In this document: piece after piece, positions 7,172 through 16,521 of the stretch
Numbering within the stretch: the stretch's first letter is position 1
How the letters are laid out: every line of letters begins with the position of its first letter
Assembly (NCBI GenBank): GCA_002709505.1
Contig: PARB01000088.1
Coordinates: 1 to 34,629 of the forward strand
DNA: 34,629 nucleotides
Source of the DNA: Paracoccaceae bacterium
GTDB lineage: Bacteria > Pseudomonadota > Alphaproteobacteria > Rhizobiales > Stappiaceae
Direction of reading: 5' to 3'
The notes under the pieces: model-generated
The model's input: only the letters and a program-made list of their open reading frames with translations
Told to the model about the DNA's origin: nothing
Databases searched by the model: none
Translations under genes and position numbers: made by a program

Positions 7172-8650
7172 CTAGATCGCCGCGCGCGCCGGCTGAGCGG
7201 CCGTCTGGCAATCGAGATCCGTCAGGGTGACGATACGGTTTCCGCGCAGGTCGTTGACGCAGACGATAAAGCCCTGCTCCTCCATATGGGTGAGCAGCCA
7301 ACGTGCACGCCCCTTGGACCGGGTGCCATAGGCGGTCGCGATCTCGGCGTCGTCTGGACAGGGCCGGCCTTCCAGCGCGGATTTGGCAAGCAGCAGATAG
7401 ACCCCGCGCATCTCCTCCGGCAGGCTTTGCGCGACGTTTTCGGCCGACGACCAAACTTGCGGATCGATCTCGCTGCCGTTGACCCCGGCGCGGGCCAGCG
7501 CGACCCGCTGGCGAAACGCCGCAAGATCGGGCGGACGGCCCGGAAGCCGCGCGATGCGGCAGCGCACCTGGAAATCCTGATAGAGTGCGGCAACCGGCTG
7601 GAACGCCGCCTCGCTGTCGTCGAGCAGCTCGGCGATCACCGCGTCAACGGCCTGCTCCCAGGCCTCGCGGTCCATCGGTTCCGCTTCGACGGTTTCCCGC
7701 GCCACGGCCTGCCGGTTCAACCGCTCCAGCACATCGGCTGCCGGGACCGGCTGCGCGACGACCGGCTTTTCGGCCGCGCGACGCTCCGATCCGCTGGCCG
7801 GCTGGAACAGAAGCTCCTGAAGCTCCTCCGGGCGCCCTTCGGGCAGGGGCGTCAGCTTGGGACCGCCGCCGCGCCCGACGGTTTCCACCGGACCGATGCG
7901 CACCGTCATCGGCCGGCGCGACACCGCCGGCCCCAGCGCCACGAAATGTCCGCGTTCGAGGTTGCGGAAGGCCTCGGCCTGGCGCTTCTCCATGCCCAGC
8001 AGGTCGGCGGCGCGGGCCATGTCGATGTCGAGAAAGGTGCGACCCATGAGAAAGTTGGAGGCTTCGGCTGCGACATTCTTGGCGAGTTTCGCCAGGCGCT
8101 GCGTGGCGATCACGCCGGCAAGCCCGCGCTTGCGGCCGCGACACATCAGGTTGGTCATCGCGCCGAGCGCGACGCGCCGCGCCTCTTCCCCGGTGTCGCC
8201 GGACGCGGAGGGTGCAAACAGTTGCGCCTCGTCGACGACGACCAGGACCGGGTACCAGTGGTCGCGCTCCGCATCGAACAGCGCGTTCAAAAAGACGGCC
8301 GCCGCCTTCATCTGCCGGTCGGGCTCCAGTCCCTCCAGATTGAGGACGACGGAGACCCGATGCGCGCGCACCCTGGCCGCAATCACGGCAAGATCGCGCT
8401 CGCTGCCGGCAGCATCCACGACCACATGACCGAAGCGGTCGGACAGGGTCACGAAGTCGCCTTCGGGGTCGACCACCACCTGCTGCACCCAGGCAGCGCT
8501 TTGCTCCAGCAGCCGGCGCAAAAGGTGCGACTTTCCAGATCCCGAGTTTCCCTGGACCAGAAGTCGGGTCGCGAGCAGCTCCTCCAGATCGAAACAGCAA
8601 GAGGTCGCGCCCCCGGCACTTACCTGGCCCATGTCAATGCTGACAGTCAT
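7172..8650 (-). CDS. HerA/DUF87-like P-loop ATPase
   Basis: 492 aa. Walker A GNSGSGKS at 34-41, Walker B PVLVVVDEAQLF near 145-156, an RRVALGAMTNLMCRGRKRG helix and VIATQRLAKLAKNVAAEASN, a sensor-like segment typical of the HerA/FtsK (DUF87) superfamily of DNA-translocating ATPases. The C-terminal half (from about 300) is Pro/Glu-rich and then helical, and ends with a small winged-helix-like region (SALEGRPCPDDAEIATAYG..RARWLLTHMEEQGFI). HerA partners (NurA nuclease, SIR2, DUF4007) are absent here, so this is an orphan ATPase whose target is unknown. The ATG at 8650 was preferred because it places the conserved core near the N terminus; ribosome sites are weak at all candidates (8668 and 8632 are alternatives). 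It is divergent from the chemoreceptor gene. Confidence 0.8.
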   Translation of the reverse strand: MTVSIDMGQVSAGGATSCCFDLEELLATRLLVQGNSGSGKSHLLRRLLEQSAAWVQQVVVDPEGDFVTLSDRFGHVVVDAAGSERDLAVIAARVRAHRVSVVLNLEGLEPDRQMKAAAVFLNALFDAERDHWYPVLVVVDEAQLFAPSASGDTGEEARRVALGAMTNLMCRGRKRGLAGVIATQRLAKLAKNVAAEASNFLMGRTFLDIDMARAADLLGMEKRQAEAFRNLERGHFVALGPAVSRRPMTVRIGPVETVGRGGGPKLTPLPEGRPEELQELLFQPASGSERRAAEKPVVAQPVPAADVLERLNRQAVARETVEAEPMDREAWEQAVDAVIAELLDDSEAAFQPVAALYQDFQVRCRIARLPGRPPDLAAFRQRVALARAGVNGSEIDPQVWSSAENVAQSLPEEMRGVYLLLAKSALEGRPCPDDAEIATAYGTRSKGRARWLLTHMEEQGFIVCVNDLRGNRIVTLTDLDCQTAAQPARAAI

Positions 8651-8906
8651 GCGGATTGCTTGTCCCATTGCATAGGTAAGACCGTGCCCGGGCCATTGCG
8701 GCTGCGCAGCTGAGGCAGCACCGACGGGCGTCGCCGCGTCGGCCGGACGATCGTGTGATGGACGCAGTATCGGCGATTCGCGGGGCGGCACAAAGGAGGA
8801 TCGCCGCCGTTGCGGAAGGTGGCCGCAAATGGCCCTACAGGCAGCGCCTGGAGCGAAAATCGACCTGTTTTCGGTCGCTTACGCATCGTCAATTAGGTGA
8901 ATTTTC

Positions 8907-10952
8907 ATGTTTTTACAAAATGTAGTTGGGAAAACAACCCAAGGGTTTTTCATGACTGTGCAGCGCAACACATCCCGATCCACCGGCGCGAACCGCCGCC
9001 TGCCGGACGCCATTGCCGACTTCATGTGTGGAGACAGCCGCGACACCGCGGTTACCCGCGCGGTCTGGGGCAACCTGAAGCCGGCCATGACGGAAATCAT
9101 GGACGGCTTTTACGACAGTGTCCGCGCAACGCCGGAGATCGCGGACAAGCTCGGCGACCCCGACAAGAGCATTCCTCATCTGAAGTCCGCCCAGATGAAA
9201 CACTGGGATTATATCTTCACCCATGACCCGGATCTGGAGTTCGAAGCCAGGGCCGTGCGGATCGGCGAAGCGCATGTGCGCATCGACCTCGAGGCACAGT
9301 GGTATCTGGCGTCCTACGGTCGCCTGCTGATCGAGGCGCTGCCCGCTCTGGTCAAGCGCTACCGGTTTGCGCCGGGCAAGCTTCCCGGCGCCCTGCAGGC
9401 CCTGGTCGGACGCGTGTTTCTGGACATGATCATGTCCTATGACGCCTATGAGAACGGCGTCGTGCGCAAGCGGGGCGAGGAGCACCAGCGCGAGAACGAG
9501 CTCGCCAGCCTGCGCGGTCTCGCCAACACCGTCTCCGACATCAACGAAGTGGCGCTTGGCATGGCGACGCTGTCGCACAACACCCGCCGCGCCGCGAAGA
9601 ACGGCCAGGCGATTTCCTCTGCGGCATCGGAGCTGGTTGCCTCCGTGGAGCAGATCTCCCAGACCAGCGACGGCGCGGCGCATGAGGCGAATTCGACCAA
9701 TGCGGCGGTAACGGCAGGCCTTGACGCCATGTCCGAGGTTCTGCAGCGGATGGGCGATATCGCCGATGCCTCGCAGCAAAGCGCGGAGAACCTTGCCGAC
9801 CTGCATCAGGCCTCCGAACAGATAGGCGAATTCCTCTCGGTGATCGAGAGCATCGCCAATCAGACCAACCTGCTCGCGCTCAATGCCACGATCGAGGCGG
9901 CGCGGGCCGGCGAGGCTGGCAAGGGATTTGCCGTCGTCGCCAATGAGGTCAAGAGCCTCGCCACCCAGGCGGCCAAGGCCACCGAAGACATCGCCCAGCG
10001 CATCGACGCGCTGAAGGCGGGAATGCTCACCACGCAGGATTCGATCTCCGTTTCGCGGAAGGCCGTCGACCGGGGTCAGGAAACCATCACCAGTGCCAAC
10101 GAGCGCATGCAGTCGGTCGGATCGCGGATCGCTGGCGTTTCAAGCCGCATGCAGGAAATCTCGGCCATCCTTCAGCAGCAGAAGGAAGCGAGCCAGGAAA
10201 TCGCCCGCAGCATCACGGGTGTCGCCGACCTTGCGGTGGAAAACGAGGCCCAGCTCAAGAACATGAGCGACGCGCTTCAGGCCAGCAACGACCGGTTCTC
10301 GAGCGACGCCAGAAACTGGTTCAACGCCGAGTCAAACCGCTCCTTGTGCGAGATGGCGAAGATCGACCACGTGATGTTCAAGAAGCGTGTCGTCGACACC
10401 ATCATCGGTCATGACAAATGGTCCGCGGCCGATGTCCCCGACCATCACCAATGCCGCCTCGGCAAATGGTACGAGGCCATCGACAACGCGAACATCCGGG
10501 CGCATCCGGCCTACAAGGCGCTTGCCGCCCCGCACGCACGCGTTCACGCCGCAGCACACGAGGCCCTGCAGGCACACGCCGCCGGCGATGCCAATACCGC
10601 CTCGGCGCGCCTGACCGACCTGAACACGGCAAGCCAGCAGGTCATCGATGCGCTGAACGATCTGTCGCATGCCTTGCAGAACGAGCTGAAGGACAGCGAC
10701 CGGCGGCGCGAGCTGCGCGACAAGTCCCGCCAGGAAACCGCAAGGGTGGAAATGGCCTCCGGGTCCAAATCCGTGACGATCACCGACGTGTCGCAAAGCG
10801 GCTTCGGCGTTTCGGGCCTGTCGAAAGCGGACGTCGGCAAGGCCGTGCGGCTGATCTACAACGGAACCGAAATCCTCGGAGAGGCCGTCTGGGCCGACGG
10901 CAATCGCGGCGGGATCCGCATCATGCGCAAGGATCGCGGACCGCAGGGCTGA
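8907..10952 (+). CDS. Globin-coupled chemoreceptor: globin - MCP signalling - CZB - PilZ-like
   Basis: 681 aa soluble sensor with no membrane helix. Residues about 20-180 are a protoglobin domain with proximal histidine H123 in [18 protein letters not shown], so it should bind heme and sense O2 or another gas. Residues about 200-470 are an MCP signalling domain with the conserved hairpin ([20 protein letters not shown] then [13 protein letters not shown]) that contacts CheA/CheW. Residues about 485-580 match a chemoreceptor zinc-binding (CZB) domain: H488, then HQCRLGKWY with C516, then two further His ([18 protein letters not shown]). The last ~90 residues resemble PilZ ([10 protein letters not shown], then DVSQSGFGV). 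Two starts are plausible: ATG 8907 with AGGTGA 6 nt upstream, and ATG 8952 with AAGGG 6 nt upstream; the 15 extra residues look non-conserved. It is monocistronic. Confidence 0.93.
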   Translation: MFLQNVVGKTTQGFFMTVQRNTSRSTGANRRLPDAIADFMCGDSRDTAVTRAVWGNLKPAMTEIMDGFYDSVRATPEIADKLGDPDKSIPHLKSAQMKHWDYIFTHDPDLEFEARAVRIGEAHVRIDLEAQWYLASYGRLLIEALPALVKRYRFAPGKLPGALQALVGRVFLDMIMSYDAYENGVVRKRGEEHQRENELASLRGLANTVSDINEVALGMATLSHNTRRAAKNGQAISSAASELVASVEQISQTSDGAAHEANSTNAAVTAGLDAMSEVLQRMGDIADASQQSAENLADLHQASEQIGEFLSVIESIANQTNLLALNATIEAARAGEAGKGFAVVANEVKSLATQAAKATEDIAQRIDALKAGMLTTQDSISVSRKAVDRGQETITSANERMQSVGSRIAGVSSRMQEISAILQQQKEASQEIARSITGVADLAVENEAQLKNMSDALQASNDRFSSDARNWFNAESNRSLCEMAKIDHVMFKKRVVDTIIGHDKWSAADVPDHHQCRLGKWYEAIDNANIRAHPAYKALAAPHARVHAAAHEALQAHAAGDANTASARLTDLNTASQQVIDALNDLSHALQNELKDSDRRRELRDKSRQETARVEMASGSKSVTITDVSQSGFGVSGLSKADVGKAVRLIYNGTEILGEAVWADGNRGGIRIMRKDRGPQG

Positions 10953-11051
10953 CCGGCACGCAAGCGGCCATGCCCAGAGGCCCGAGCAACCGCGACGCGG
11001 AGCATCCGGCAGCCCCCGCCCGACCTTCGCAGAAAAGCGGACTTGCGCTTT

Positions 11052-11095
11052 GCGCTCACATTCGAAATCATTAATATGAAATCGAATGTGAGCGC
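11052..11095. promoter_or_regulatory. Perfect 14-bp inverted repeat upstream of the rhodanese gene
   Basis: Arms GCGCTCACATTCGA (11052-11065) and TCGAATGTGAGCGC (11082-11095) are perfect complements around a 16-nt AT-rich spacer (11066-11081). It lies 32-75 nt before the rhodanese start and 100 nt after the chemoreceptor stop, with no T tract. The AT-rich centre and symmetry suggest an operator over the promoter. As RNA it would be a strong 5'-leader hairpin or a terminator for the upstream gene. Confidence 0.6.
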
Positions 11096-11126
11096 CGGTG
11101 CAGCCGGCCGGTCGGGAGGAATGCGC

Positions 11127-11693
11127 ATGAATATCACCTCAGCTCTTGCCGGGATCGCCCTGTTGGTCTTCTCCGGTGTTGCCGTACAGGCCGAAGAGGC
11201 GCTGAAGATCGGGCCGGATACGTCGTCCGTCACCATCCAGACGGAAGACGGCCCGGTGGAAATCACCCGCCACATGAACGACACCCAGCTGATCGGCGGC
11301 GTGCTGCAGCCGATCATTCCGGTGCCCGGCGTCCAGCCGGCGGGCGAGCTTGAGGTGCTGGAGGCGCTTCAGGACGACACGGCATTGGTGGTCGACATGC
11401 GCACGATGGAATGGCGCGTCAAATCTACCATCCCCGGCTCGATCCACATTCCCTACACCGAGGTCGCGATGCGCCTCGACGAGCTGGGCTGCACCGGGGG
11501 AGCCGGCGCGTGGGTTTGCAGCAATGCGTTGTCGGTCTTCGCCTTCTGCAATGGACCGGCCTGCGGCCAGAGCCCGCTTGCCATCAAGGCGATGGTGCGC
11601 GAAGGCTTCCCGGCGGAAAAGATCCACTACTATCGCGGCGGCATGCAGGACTGGACGGTTCTCGGCCTGACCACGGTCGAGAACCTGTTCTGA
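11127..11693 (+). CDS. Exported rhodanese-like protein
   Basis: 188 aa. An N-terminal signal peptide (ITSALAGIALLVFSGVAVQAEE) predicts a periplasmic location. A rhodanese fold follows: DTALVVDMRTMEWRVKSTIPGSIHIPY (the DxR entry motif) and the active-site segment FCNGPACGQS, where the first Cys is the likely persulfide carrier, then HYYRGGMQDW, a classical rhodanese ending. It likely moves sulfane sulfur or acts in redox defence in the periplasm; the partner is unknown. GGGAGGA ends at 11120, favouring ATG 11127 (spacing 6) over ATG 11121 (spacing 0), although the latter adds an Arg useful to a signal peptide. It has its own promoter region with a striking inverted repeat. It converges with matB over a shared hairpin. 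Confidence 0.85.
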   Translation: MNITSALAGIALLVFSGVAVQAEEALKIGPDTSSVTIQTEDGPVEITRHMNDTQLIGGVLQPIIPVPGVQPAGELEVLEALQDDTALVVDMRTMEWRVKSTIPGSIHIPYTEVAMRLDELGCTGGAGAWVCSNALSVFAFCNGPACGQSPLAIKAMVREGFPAEKIHYYRGGMQDWTVLGLTTVENLF

Positions 11694-11703
11694 CGAACCG
11701 CGT

Positions 11704-11729
11704 TTCGGCGCCGCTCAGGCGGCGCCGAA
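11704..11729. terminator. Bidirectional hairpin between the rhodanese gene and matB
   Basis: Perfect 11-bp arms TTCGGCGCCGC (11704-11714) and GCGGCGCCGAA (11719-11729) around the loop TCAG. It lies 11 nt after the rhodanese stop, and the loop contains the matB stop (TGA on the minus strand, 11717-11715). It serves both converging genes; a T tract is lacking. Confidence 0.6.
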
Positions 11730-13238
11730 GGTGTCCTTGTACTGCTCGCGCAGGACGTTCTTCTGGATCTTGCCCATGGTGTTGCGCGGCAGTTCCGGCA
11801 GGACATAGACCTTCTTCGGCTGCTTGAACTTCGCCAGCGTCTCGGCGAGAGGCGCGACGATGCGCTGCGCATCGAGTGTCACGCCCGCATGGGGGGCGAC
11901 GACGGCCACGACCCCTTCCCCGAAATCGGCGTGCGGCACACCGATCACCGCGCTTTCGGCGACTCCCTCGATCTCATCGATGACCGCCTCGACCTCGGCC
12001 GGATAGACATTGAAGCCGCCGGTAATGATCAGGTCCTTGGCGCGGCCGACGATACTGACGTAGCCCCTGTCGTCGATCCGCCCCATGTCGCCGGTGAAGA
12101 AAAAGCCGTCGGCGCGGAATTCCGACGCCGTCTTTTCCGGCATCTGCCAATAGCCCTTGAAGACATTCGGTCCGCGCACCTCGATGACGCCGACCTCTCC
12201 TTCCGGCAGAACGCGTCCGCTTTCCGGGTCGGCGATGCGAAGCTCCACCCCCGGCAGCGGGAAGCCCACCGTTCCGGGACGGCGCTCGCCGTCGTAGGGG
12301 TTGGAGGTGTTCATATTGGTCTCGGTCATGCCGTAGCGCTCGAGGATCGCGTGTCCCGTGCGGGCGCTGAAGGCCTTGTGAACCTCCGCCGACAGCGGCG
12401 CCGAGCCCGAGACGAAGAGCCGCATGTGCGCGACAAGCTCGCGGGTGAAGGCGTCGGAGGACAGGAGACGCGAATAGAACGTCGGCACGCCCATCATCGT
12501 GGTCGCCTGCGGCATCAGCCGAAGCATTTCCTCAAGGTCGAATTTCGGCAGGAAGATCATCGACCCGCCGGCAAGAAGCGTGATGTTGCTTGCAACGAAG
12601 AGGCCGTGCGTGTGGAAGATCGGCAAGGCGTGCAGCAGCACATCGTCGGAGGTGAACCGCCAGTAGTCCACCAGAACGCGGGCGTTTGACGCGAGATTCT
12701 CGTGGCTCAGCATCGCCCCCTTGGAGCGGCCCGTGGTGCCCGATGTGTAGAGGATCGCGGCGAGGTCGTCGGCGCCGCGCGCGACATCCGTGAACGCCGT
12801 CGACGCCCCGTCAACGGCCGTCGAGAGGCTGCCCGAGCCGTCCGCCGCCAGGGTCAGCACATGGCTTTTCACCTTGTCGGCGATCTGCGCCAGTGCGTTG
12901 AACCGATCCGGATCACACACCAGAACCGACGGCTGCGCATCCGACACGAAATAATCGACCTCGGCTGGCGTATAGGCCGTGTTGAGCGGCAGGAACACCG
13001 CGCCCGCCCGCACCGTGCCGAGATAGAGCATCAGGGCATCGGCCGATTTTTCCACCTGTACCGCGACCCGGTCGCCGGGCTTCACGCCCGAGGCGGACAG
13101 GACATTGGCATAAGCGGCCGAACGCGCGAGCATGTCCCCATAGGTGACGACGCGTCCGTCCGGCGTCTTGAGGAACGGCGCTTCCTCGTCGCGGATCGCG
13201 GCTCGGATCTGGGAGAAAAGATGGTTTGTCTCGGTCAT
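11715..13238 (-). CDS. matB: Malonyl-CoA synthetase (malonate-CoA ligase)
   Basis: 507 aa ANL-superfamily acyl-CoA synthetase. P-loop YTSGTTGRSKG at 164-174, the A5-type motif ERYGMTETNMNTSNPYDGER near 305-325 that is characteristic of MatB, the hinge/A8 region VGRAKDLIITGGFNVYP and the catalytic lysine in the TMGKIQK motif (K490). It makes malonyl-AMP and then malonyl-CoA from malonate, ATP and CoA in the cytosol. It overlaps matA by 4 bp (ATGA), so translation is coupled. Together with MatA and the TRAP permease genes upstream it completes a malonate-to-acetyl-CoA route. Methylmalonate can be a side substrate in this family. Confidence 0.95.
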   Translation of the reverse strand: MTETNHLFSQIRAAIRDEEAPFLKTPDGRVVTYGDMLARSAAYANVLSASGVKPGDRVAVQVEKSADALMLYLGTVRAGAVFLPLNTAYTPAEVDYFVSDAQPSVLVCDPDRFNALAQIADKVKSHVLTLAADGSGSLSTAVDGASTAFTDVARGADDLAAILYTSGTTGRSKGAMLSHENLASNARVLVDYWRFTSDDVLLHALPIFHTHGLFVASNITLLAGGSMIFLPKFDLEEMLRLMPQATTMMGVPTFYSRLLSSDAFTRELVAHMRLFVSGSAPLSAEVHKAFSARTGHAILERYGMTETNMNTSNPYDGERRPGTVGFPLPGVELRIADPESGRVLPEGEVGVIEVRGPNVFKGYWQMPEKTASEFRADGFFFTGDMGRIDDRGYVSIVGRAKDLIITGGFNVYPAEVEAVIDEIEGVAESAVIGVPHADFGEGVVAVVAPHAGVTLDAQRIVAPLAETLAKFKQPKKVYVLPELPRNTMGKIQKNVLREQYKDTFGAA

Positions 13239-14599
13239 GCGACGGGGTCCGGTATCTGTTTTTTCTTGGTGTCGGGGACGGATTTCAAAAGGCGGGACAC
13301 GCTGCTTGCAGCGGCAACCGCACCGGTGGCCGCGAAGGCCTCATGGTTTTTCTCGATATCGCCGAGGCTGTAAAGGTAATTGACCATCACGCCATAGGAC
13401 TGGCGTCGGCCGGAGGGCGACGGATTGGCGTTCCAGTTAATGCGCTCGAGGCGCGCGCCATTGCCCAGGTGAAACCGGGCGACGGGGTCGAGCGGACGCG
13501 TGCCCTTCGACTTCTCCCGCATCAGGTAATGCGCACAGATCGCCCTGAGCGGCTCCTTGAGCTCTTCCGGCGGCTCCTCCTCGCCGACGCGCTCCAGCAG
13601 GTCCGCCTTGTCCGCGGAAAGAACGCCGGCGACCGGACTGTCGGCCTCTCCGGCCGCCGCCTCCACATAGGCGCGCAGCCCCGGCACCGGTGACAGCGTC
13701 ACGAAGGTCTTGAGATTGGGGAGGTCGCGGCGCAATTCCTCCACCACCTGCTTGATCAGGAAATTGCCGAAGGAAATGCCGCGCAGCCCCTTCTGGCAAT
13801 TCGAGATGGAGTAGAACACGGCGGTGGTCGCCTCGCCCGCCGCCAGCTCCTGGCGTCCCTCCGCCAGAATCGGCGGAATGGCTTCGGGAATGTCCCGGGT
13901 CAGCGCCACCTCGACGAAAATCAGAGGATCATCCACCAGCGCCGGATGAAAGAAGGCGTAGAGCCGCCGGTCCGGCAGGTCGATGCGGCGGCGCAGATCG
14001 TCCCAGTCGCTGATTTCATGCACCGCCTCATAGCGGATGATCCGCTCCAGGATCACGGCCGGGGTCGACCAGTCGATGCGCCGCATCACAAGGAAGCCGC
14101 GATTGAACCAGGACGAAAACAGGTGCTGGAAATCCCGGTCGACCTCGCGCAGGTCCGGATCGTCGCGCAGGCAGGCGATCAGGTCCTTGCGCATGCTGAC
14201 AAGCGCCGAGGTGCCGCCCGGCGCCAGATTCAGCCGGCGCACCAGTTCCTGCCGCCGGGGCTCGGTTGCCGCATGCAGCCCCTGCAGCAGCGTCTCGTCG
14301 TCGGGCGCCTCCAGAACCGCCTGCGCTGCCTTGGCGACGCGCTCGCGGTCGGCGCCGAAGCGGGCGTGAAGCTCGCGAAAGAAGGCAAGGCGCTCGTCCC
14401 GCGACAGCGTCGCGTAGCTCGTCAGCAGATCGCGGGCAAGCGCCACGCCCGAGGCCTCGCCCCGGCCCGACAGCAACGCCTCGCACAGGTCTCCCAGCGC
14501 GCGCCCGCTTGACACGCGCTCGCGACGGCGGTCCAGCAAATGCCGCCCCTGCTCGGCAATCGATCCGAGCAGGTCATTGAAAAAACTGCTGCTGCTCAT
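13235..14599 (-). CDS. matA: Malonyl-CoA decarboxylase
   Basis: 454 aa, normal length for bacterial MatA/MCD. An N-terminal all-helical domain (to about 180) is followed by a GNAT-like catalytic domain. The family motifs YSISNCQKGLRGISFGNFLIKQVVEEL and FHLGNGARLERINWNAN are present; by family knowledge the Ser of SISNC and the His of FHLGNGA are catalytic. It converts malonyl-CoA to acetyl-CoA and CO2, completing malonate use after MatB. It overlaps the TRAP large subunit gene upstream and matB downstream, each by 4 bp (TCAT/ATGA), showing a tightly coupled operon. Confidence 0.95.
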   Translation of the reverse strand: MSSSSFFNDLLGSIAEQGRHLLDRRRERVSSGRALGDLCEALLSGRGEASGVALARDLLTSYATLSRDERLAFFRELHARFGADRERVAKAAQAVLEAPDDETLLQGLHAATEPRRQELVRRLNLAPGGTSALVSMRKDLIACLRDDPDLREVDRDFQHLFSSWFNRGFLVMRRIDWSTPAVILERIIRYEAVHEISDWDDLRRRIDLPDRRLYAFFHPALVDDPLIFVEVALTRDIPEAIPPILAEGRQELAAGEATTAVFYSISNCQKGLRGISFGNFLIKQVVEELRRDLPNLKTFVTLSPVPGLRAYVEAAAGEADSPVAGVLSADKADLLERVGEEEPPEELKEPLRAICAHYLMREKSKGTRPLDPVARFHLGNGARLERINWNANPSPSGRRQSYGVMVNYLYSLGDIEKNHEAFAATGAVAAASSVSRLLKSVPDTKKKQIPDPVA

Positions 14600-15912
14600 C
14601 TACCAGGTCCCATCAACGTGTCGGGAAGCCAGAGCGCGATCTCGGGCATCAGGCAAAGCAGCACAATGCCCACGACCATGCATCCGACATAGGGCAACGA
14701 CCCGCGCAAGATCTCACCGAGCGTGATGTTCGGCGCGATGCCGTTGATCACATACAAGTTGAGACCGACGGGCGGCGTTATCAACCCGATTTCCATGTTG
14801 ATGGTGAGGACGACCGCGAACCAGTAGGGATCGAAGCCGGCCTGGATTATGATGGGCAGAAGGATGGGCGCGGTCATCAGGATGACGGCGACCGGCGGCA
14901 GGAAGAAGCCCGCGAACAGCAGGAACATGTTGATGATCGCCATCAGCACCCAGCGGTTCACGTCGAGCGCGGCGATCCATTCCGCGATGGTCTGGGTGAT
15001 GAAGAGCGAGGACAGGGCAAAGGAGAAGAGCTCGGAGGCGCCGATGATCATCATGATCATCACGCTTTCCTTCAGCGTGTCGCGAAACAGCTGGCTGTAG
15101 AGCGCGAGTTTCCACAGCCGGTAGATCACCGCGACGAAGATCAGGCACATCACCGCGCCGACGCCGGCGGCCTCCGACGGCGTGGCGATGCCGCCGTAGA
15201 GCACGAACAGGATCCCGACGATGATGCCGAGAAACGGCAGGACCCGCGGCAGGATGGCAAGGCGCTCGCGCATCGAGAAGCGCCGGCCAAGCATGTCCAG
15301 GCCGATGCCGCGCCGGCGGCAATCGTAGATCGTCCAGGCCATGAACAGCGCGGTCAGCATCGCGCCGGGTAGAAGCCCTGCCAGGAACAGGCGGCCGATC
15401 GAGGTCTCCGTGGCAATGCCGTAGACGATCATGGTGATCGACGGGGGAATGAGAATGCCGAGCGTTCCGCCGGCGGCGATGGACCCGGCCGCGATCTCGT
15501 TGGGATAGCCGCGCTTGGTCATCTCCGGGATGCCCATCTTGCCGATGGCCGCGCAGGTGGCCGGCGAGGAGCCGGACAGGGCCGCGAAGATCGAACAGGC
15601 GCCGAGGTTCGACAGCACCAGTCCGCCGGGCACCCGGTTCAGCCAGCGGTCGAGCGCCTCGTAGAGATCCTTGCCCGCGGGCGAGGACGCAACCGCCGCC
15701 CCCATTAGGATGAACATCGGGATCGACACGAGGCCGAAGGAGGCCAGGCCGCCGAAGAAGGTTTCGCCGAGAATGCCGAGCGATCCCCAACCGTCGGCCA
15801 GGATCAGGGCGGCGATGGAGACGAAGCCGAGCGCGAAGGCGATCGGCATGCCGAGCGCCAGCAGAGCGAGAAGGACGGCGAGCACGCCCGCGCCCCAGAT
15901 CATGGGCGTCAT
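14596..15912 (-). CDS. matM: TRAP transporter large permease (DctM type), probable malonate uptake
   Basis: 438 aa with about 12 membrane segments, the DctM size. Family blocks are visible: PMFILMGAAVASSPAGKDLYEALDRW, AALSGSSPATCAAIGKMGIPEM, GIATPSEAAGVGA and NMEIGLITPPVGLNLYVING. It is the ion-coupled translocating subunit in the inner membrane. The malonate assignment is inferred from its 4-bp overlaps with the DctQ-type gene before it and matA after it; a matPQMAB locus of this layout is known from Sinorhizobium meliloti. The gene name follows that precedent. Confidence 0.92.
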   Translation of the reverse strand: MTPMIWGAGVLAVLLALLALGMPIAFALGFVSIAALILADGWGSLGILGETFFGGLASFGLVSIPMFILMGAAVASSPAGKDLYEALDRWLNRVPGGLVLSNLGACSIFAALSGSSPATCAAIGKMGIPEMTKRGYPNEIAAGSIAAGGTLGILIPPSITMIVYGIATETSIGRLFLAGLLPGAMLTALFMAWTIYDCRRRGIGLDMLGRRFSMRERLAILPRVLPFLGIIVGILFVLYGGIATPSEAAGVGAVMCLIFVAVIYRLWKLALYSQLFRDTLKESVMIMMIIGASELFSFALSSLFITQTIAEWIAALDVNRWVLMAIINMFLLFAGFFLPPVAVILMTAPILLPIIIQAGFDPYWFAVVLTINMEIGLITPPVGLNLYVINGIAPNITLGEILRGSLPYVGCMVVGIVLLCLMPEIALWLPDTLMGPGR

Positions 15913-16394
15913 GAGGCGTCTCCATAAATCTTCATGATTTCAGCGATGTACTGCAGGACCAGCAGACCGATGCCGACCGGAAGCGGCAACAACGGGATCC
16001 AGAGCGGAATGCGCCAGACGGAATCCGTCGTCCAGTTGTAGGCCCAGGCTTCGTGAAAGTAGGTCCAGCCGGACCAGGCGAGCAGCGCGCAAAAGGCGAT
16101 GCCGAACAGTCCGGCGACCGTCTGCATGGCACGGCGCACGGGCGGCGCGGCGCGCAGCTGCAGCAGATCGACGTTCACATGCCCCTTGTGCAGCAGGACA
16201 TAGGGCGAGCCGAGGAAGGTCGCGGCCACCAGGGCATAGGTCACGAATTCCGTCTGCCAGATGGTCGAGCCATTCAGGAAATAGCGGATGAACACCATGT
16301 GGCAGACCACGACGGCGGCCGCGCCGGTGAGCACCATTGCCACGACACCGAGCACCCGCGACATGGCGGATACCGCTGAAATATAAAGGGACAT
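15909..16394 (-). CDS. matQ: TRAP transporter small permease (DctQ type)
   Basis: 161 aa with four membrane helices, typical of DctQ. The family pattern is present: FIRYFLNGSTIWQTEFVTYALVAATFLGSPYVLLHKGHVNVDLL. It pairs with the large permease in the inner membrane. The ATG at 16394 is preferred, with GGGAAAG 8 nt upstream; the GTG directly before (16397) is the alternative. It is separated from the binding-protein gene upstream by a 179-nt gap containing a strong hairpin, and overlaps the DctM-type gene by 4 bp. Confidence 0.9.
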   Translation of the reverse strand: MSLYISAVSAMSRVLGVVAMVLTGAAAVVVCHMVFIRYFLNGSTIWQTEFVTYALVAATFLGSPYVLLHKGHVNVDLLQLRAAPPVRRAMQTVAGLFGIAFCALLAWSGWTYFHEAWAYNWTTDSVWRIPLWIPLLPLPVGIGLLVLQYIAEIMKIYGDAS

Positions 16395-16521
16395 CACCTG
16401 TGCTTTCCCAGGTTTTCCGGCCAGCGGCGAAGCGTGACCGGTGGCGAACGCGCGTTAGGCGCGCGGGCCGAACGTGACTGCAGGACACGCGTATCGCGGG
16501 TCGAGGGCGCGATGCGTCAAG

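Noticed and set aside
8926-8946. Small palindromes TTGGG/CCCAA and AACCC/GGGTT followed by T residues between the two possible chemoreceptor starts
   Set aside because: Only 5-bp stems; could be chance in the AT-rich leader. Kept only as a hint that ATG 8952 may be the true start.
11052-11095. CRP-like site from TCACA...TGTGA
   Set aside because: CRP sites read TGTGA-N6-TCACA; here the half-sites point outward and are too far apart.
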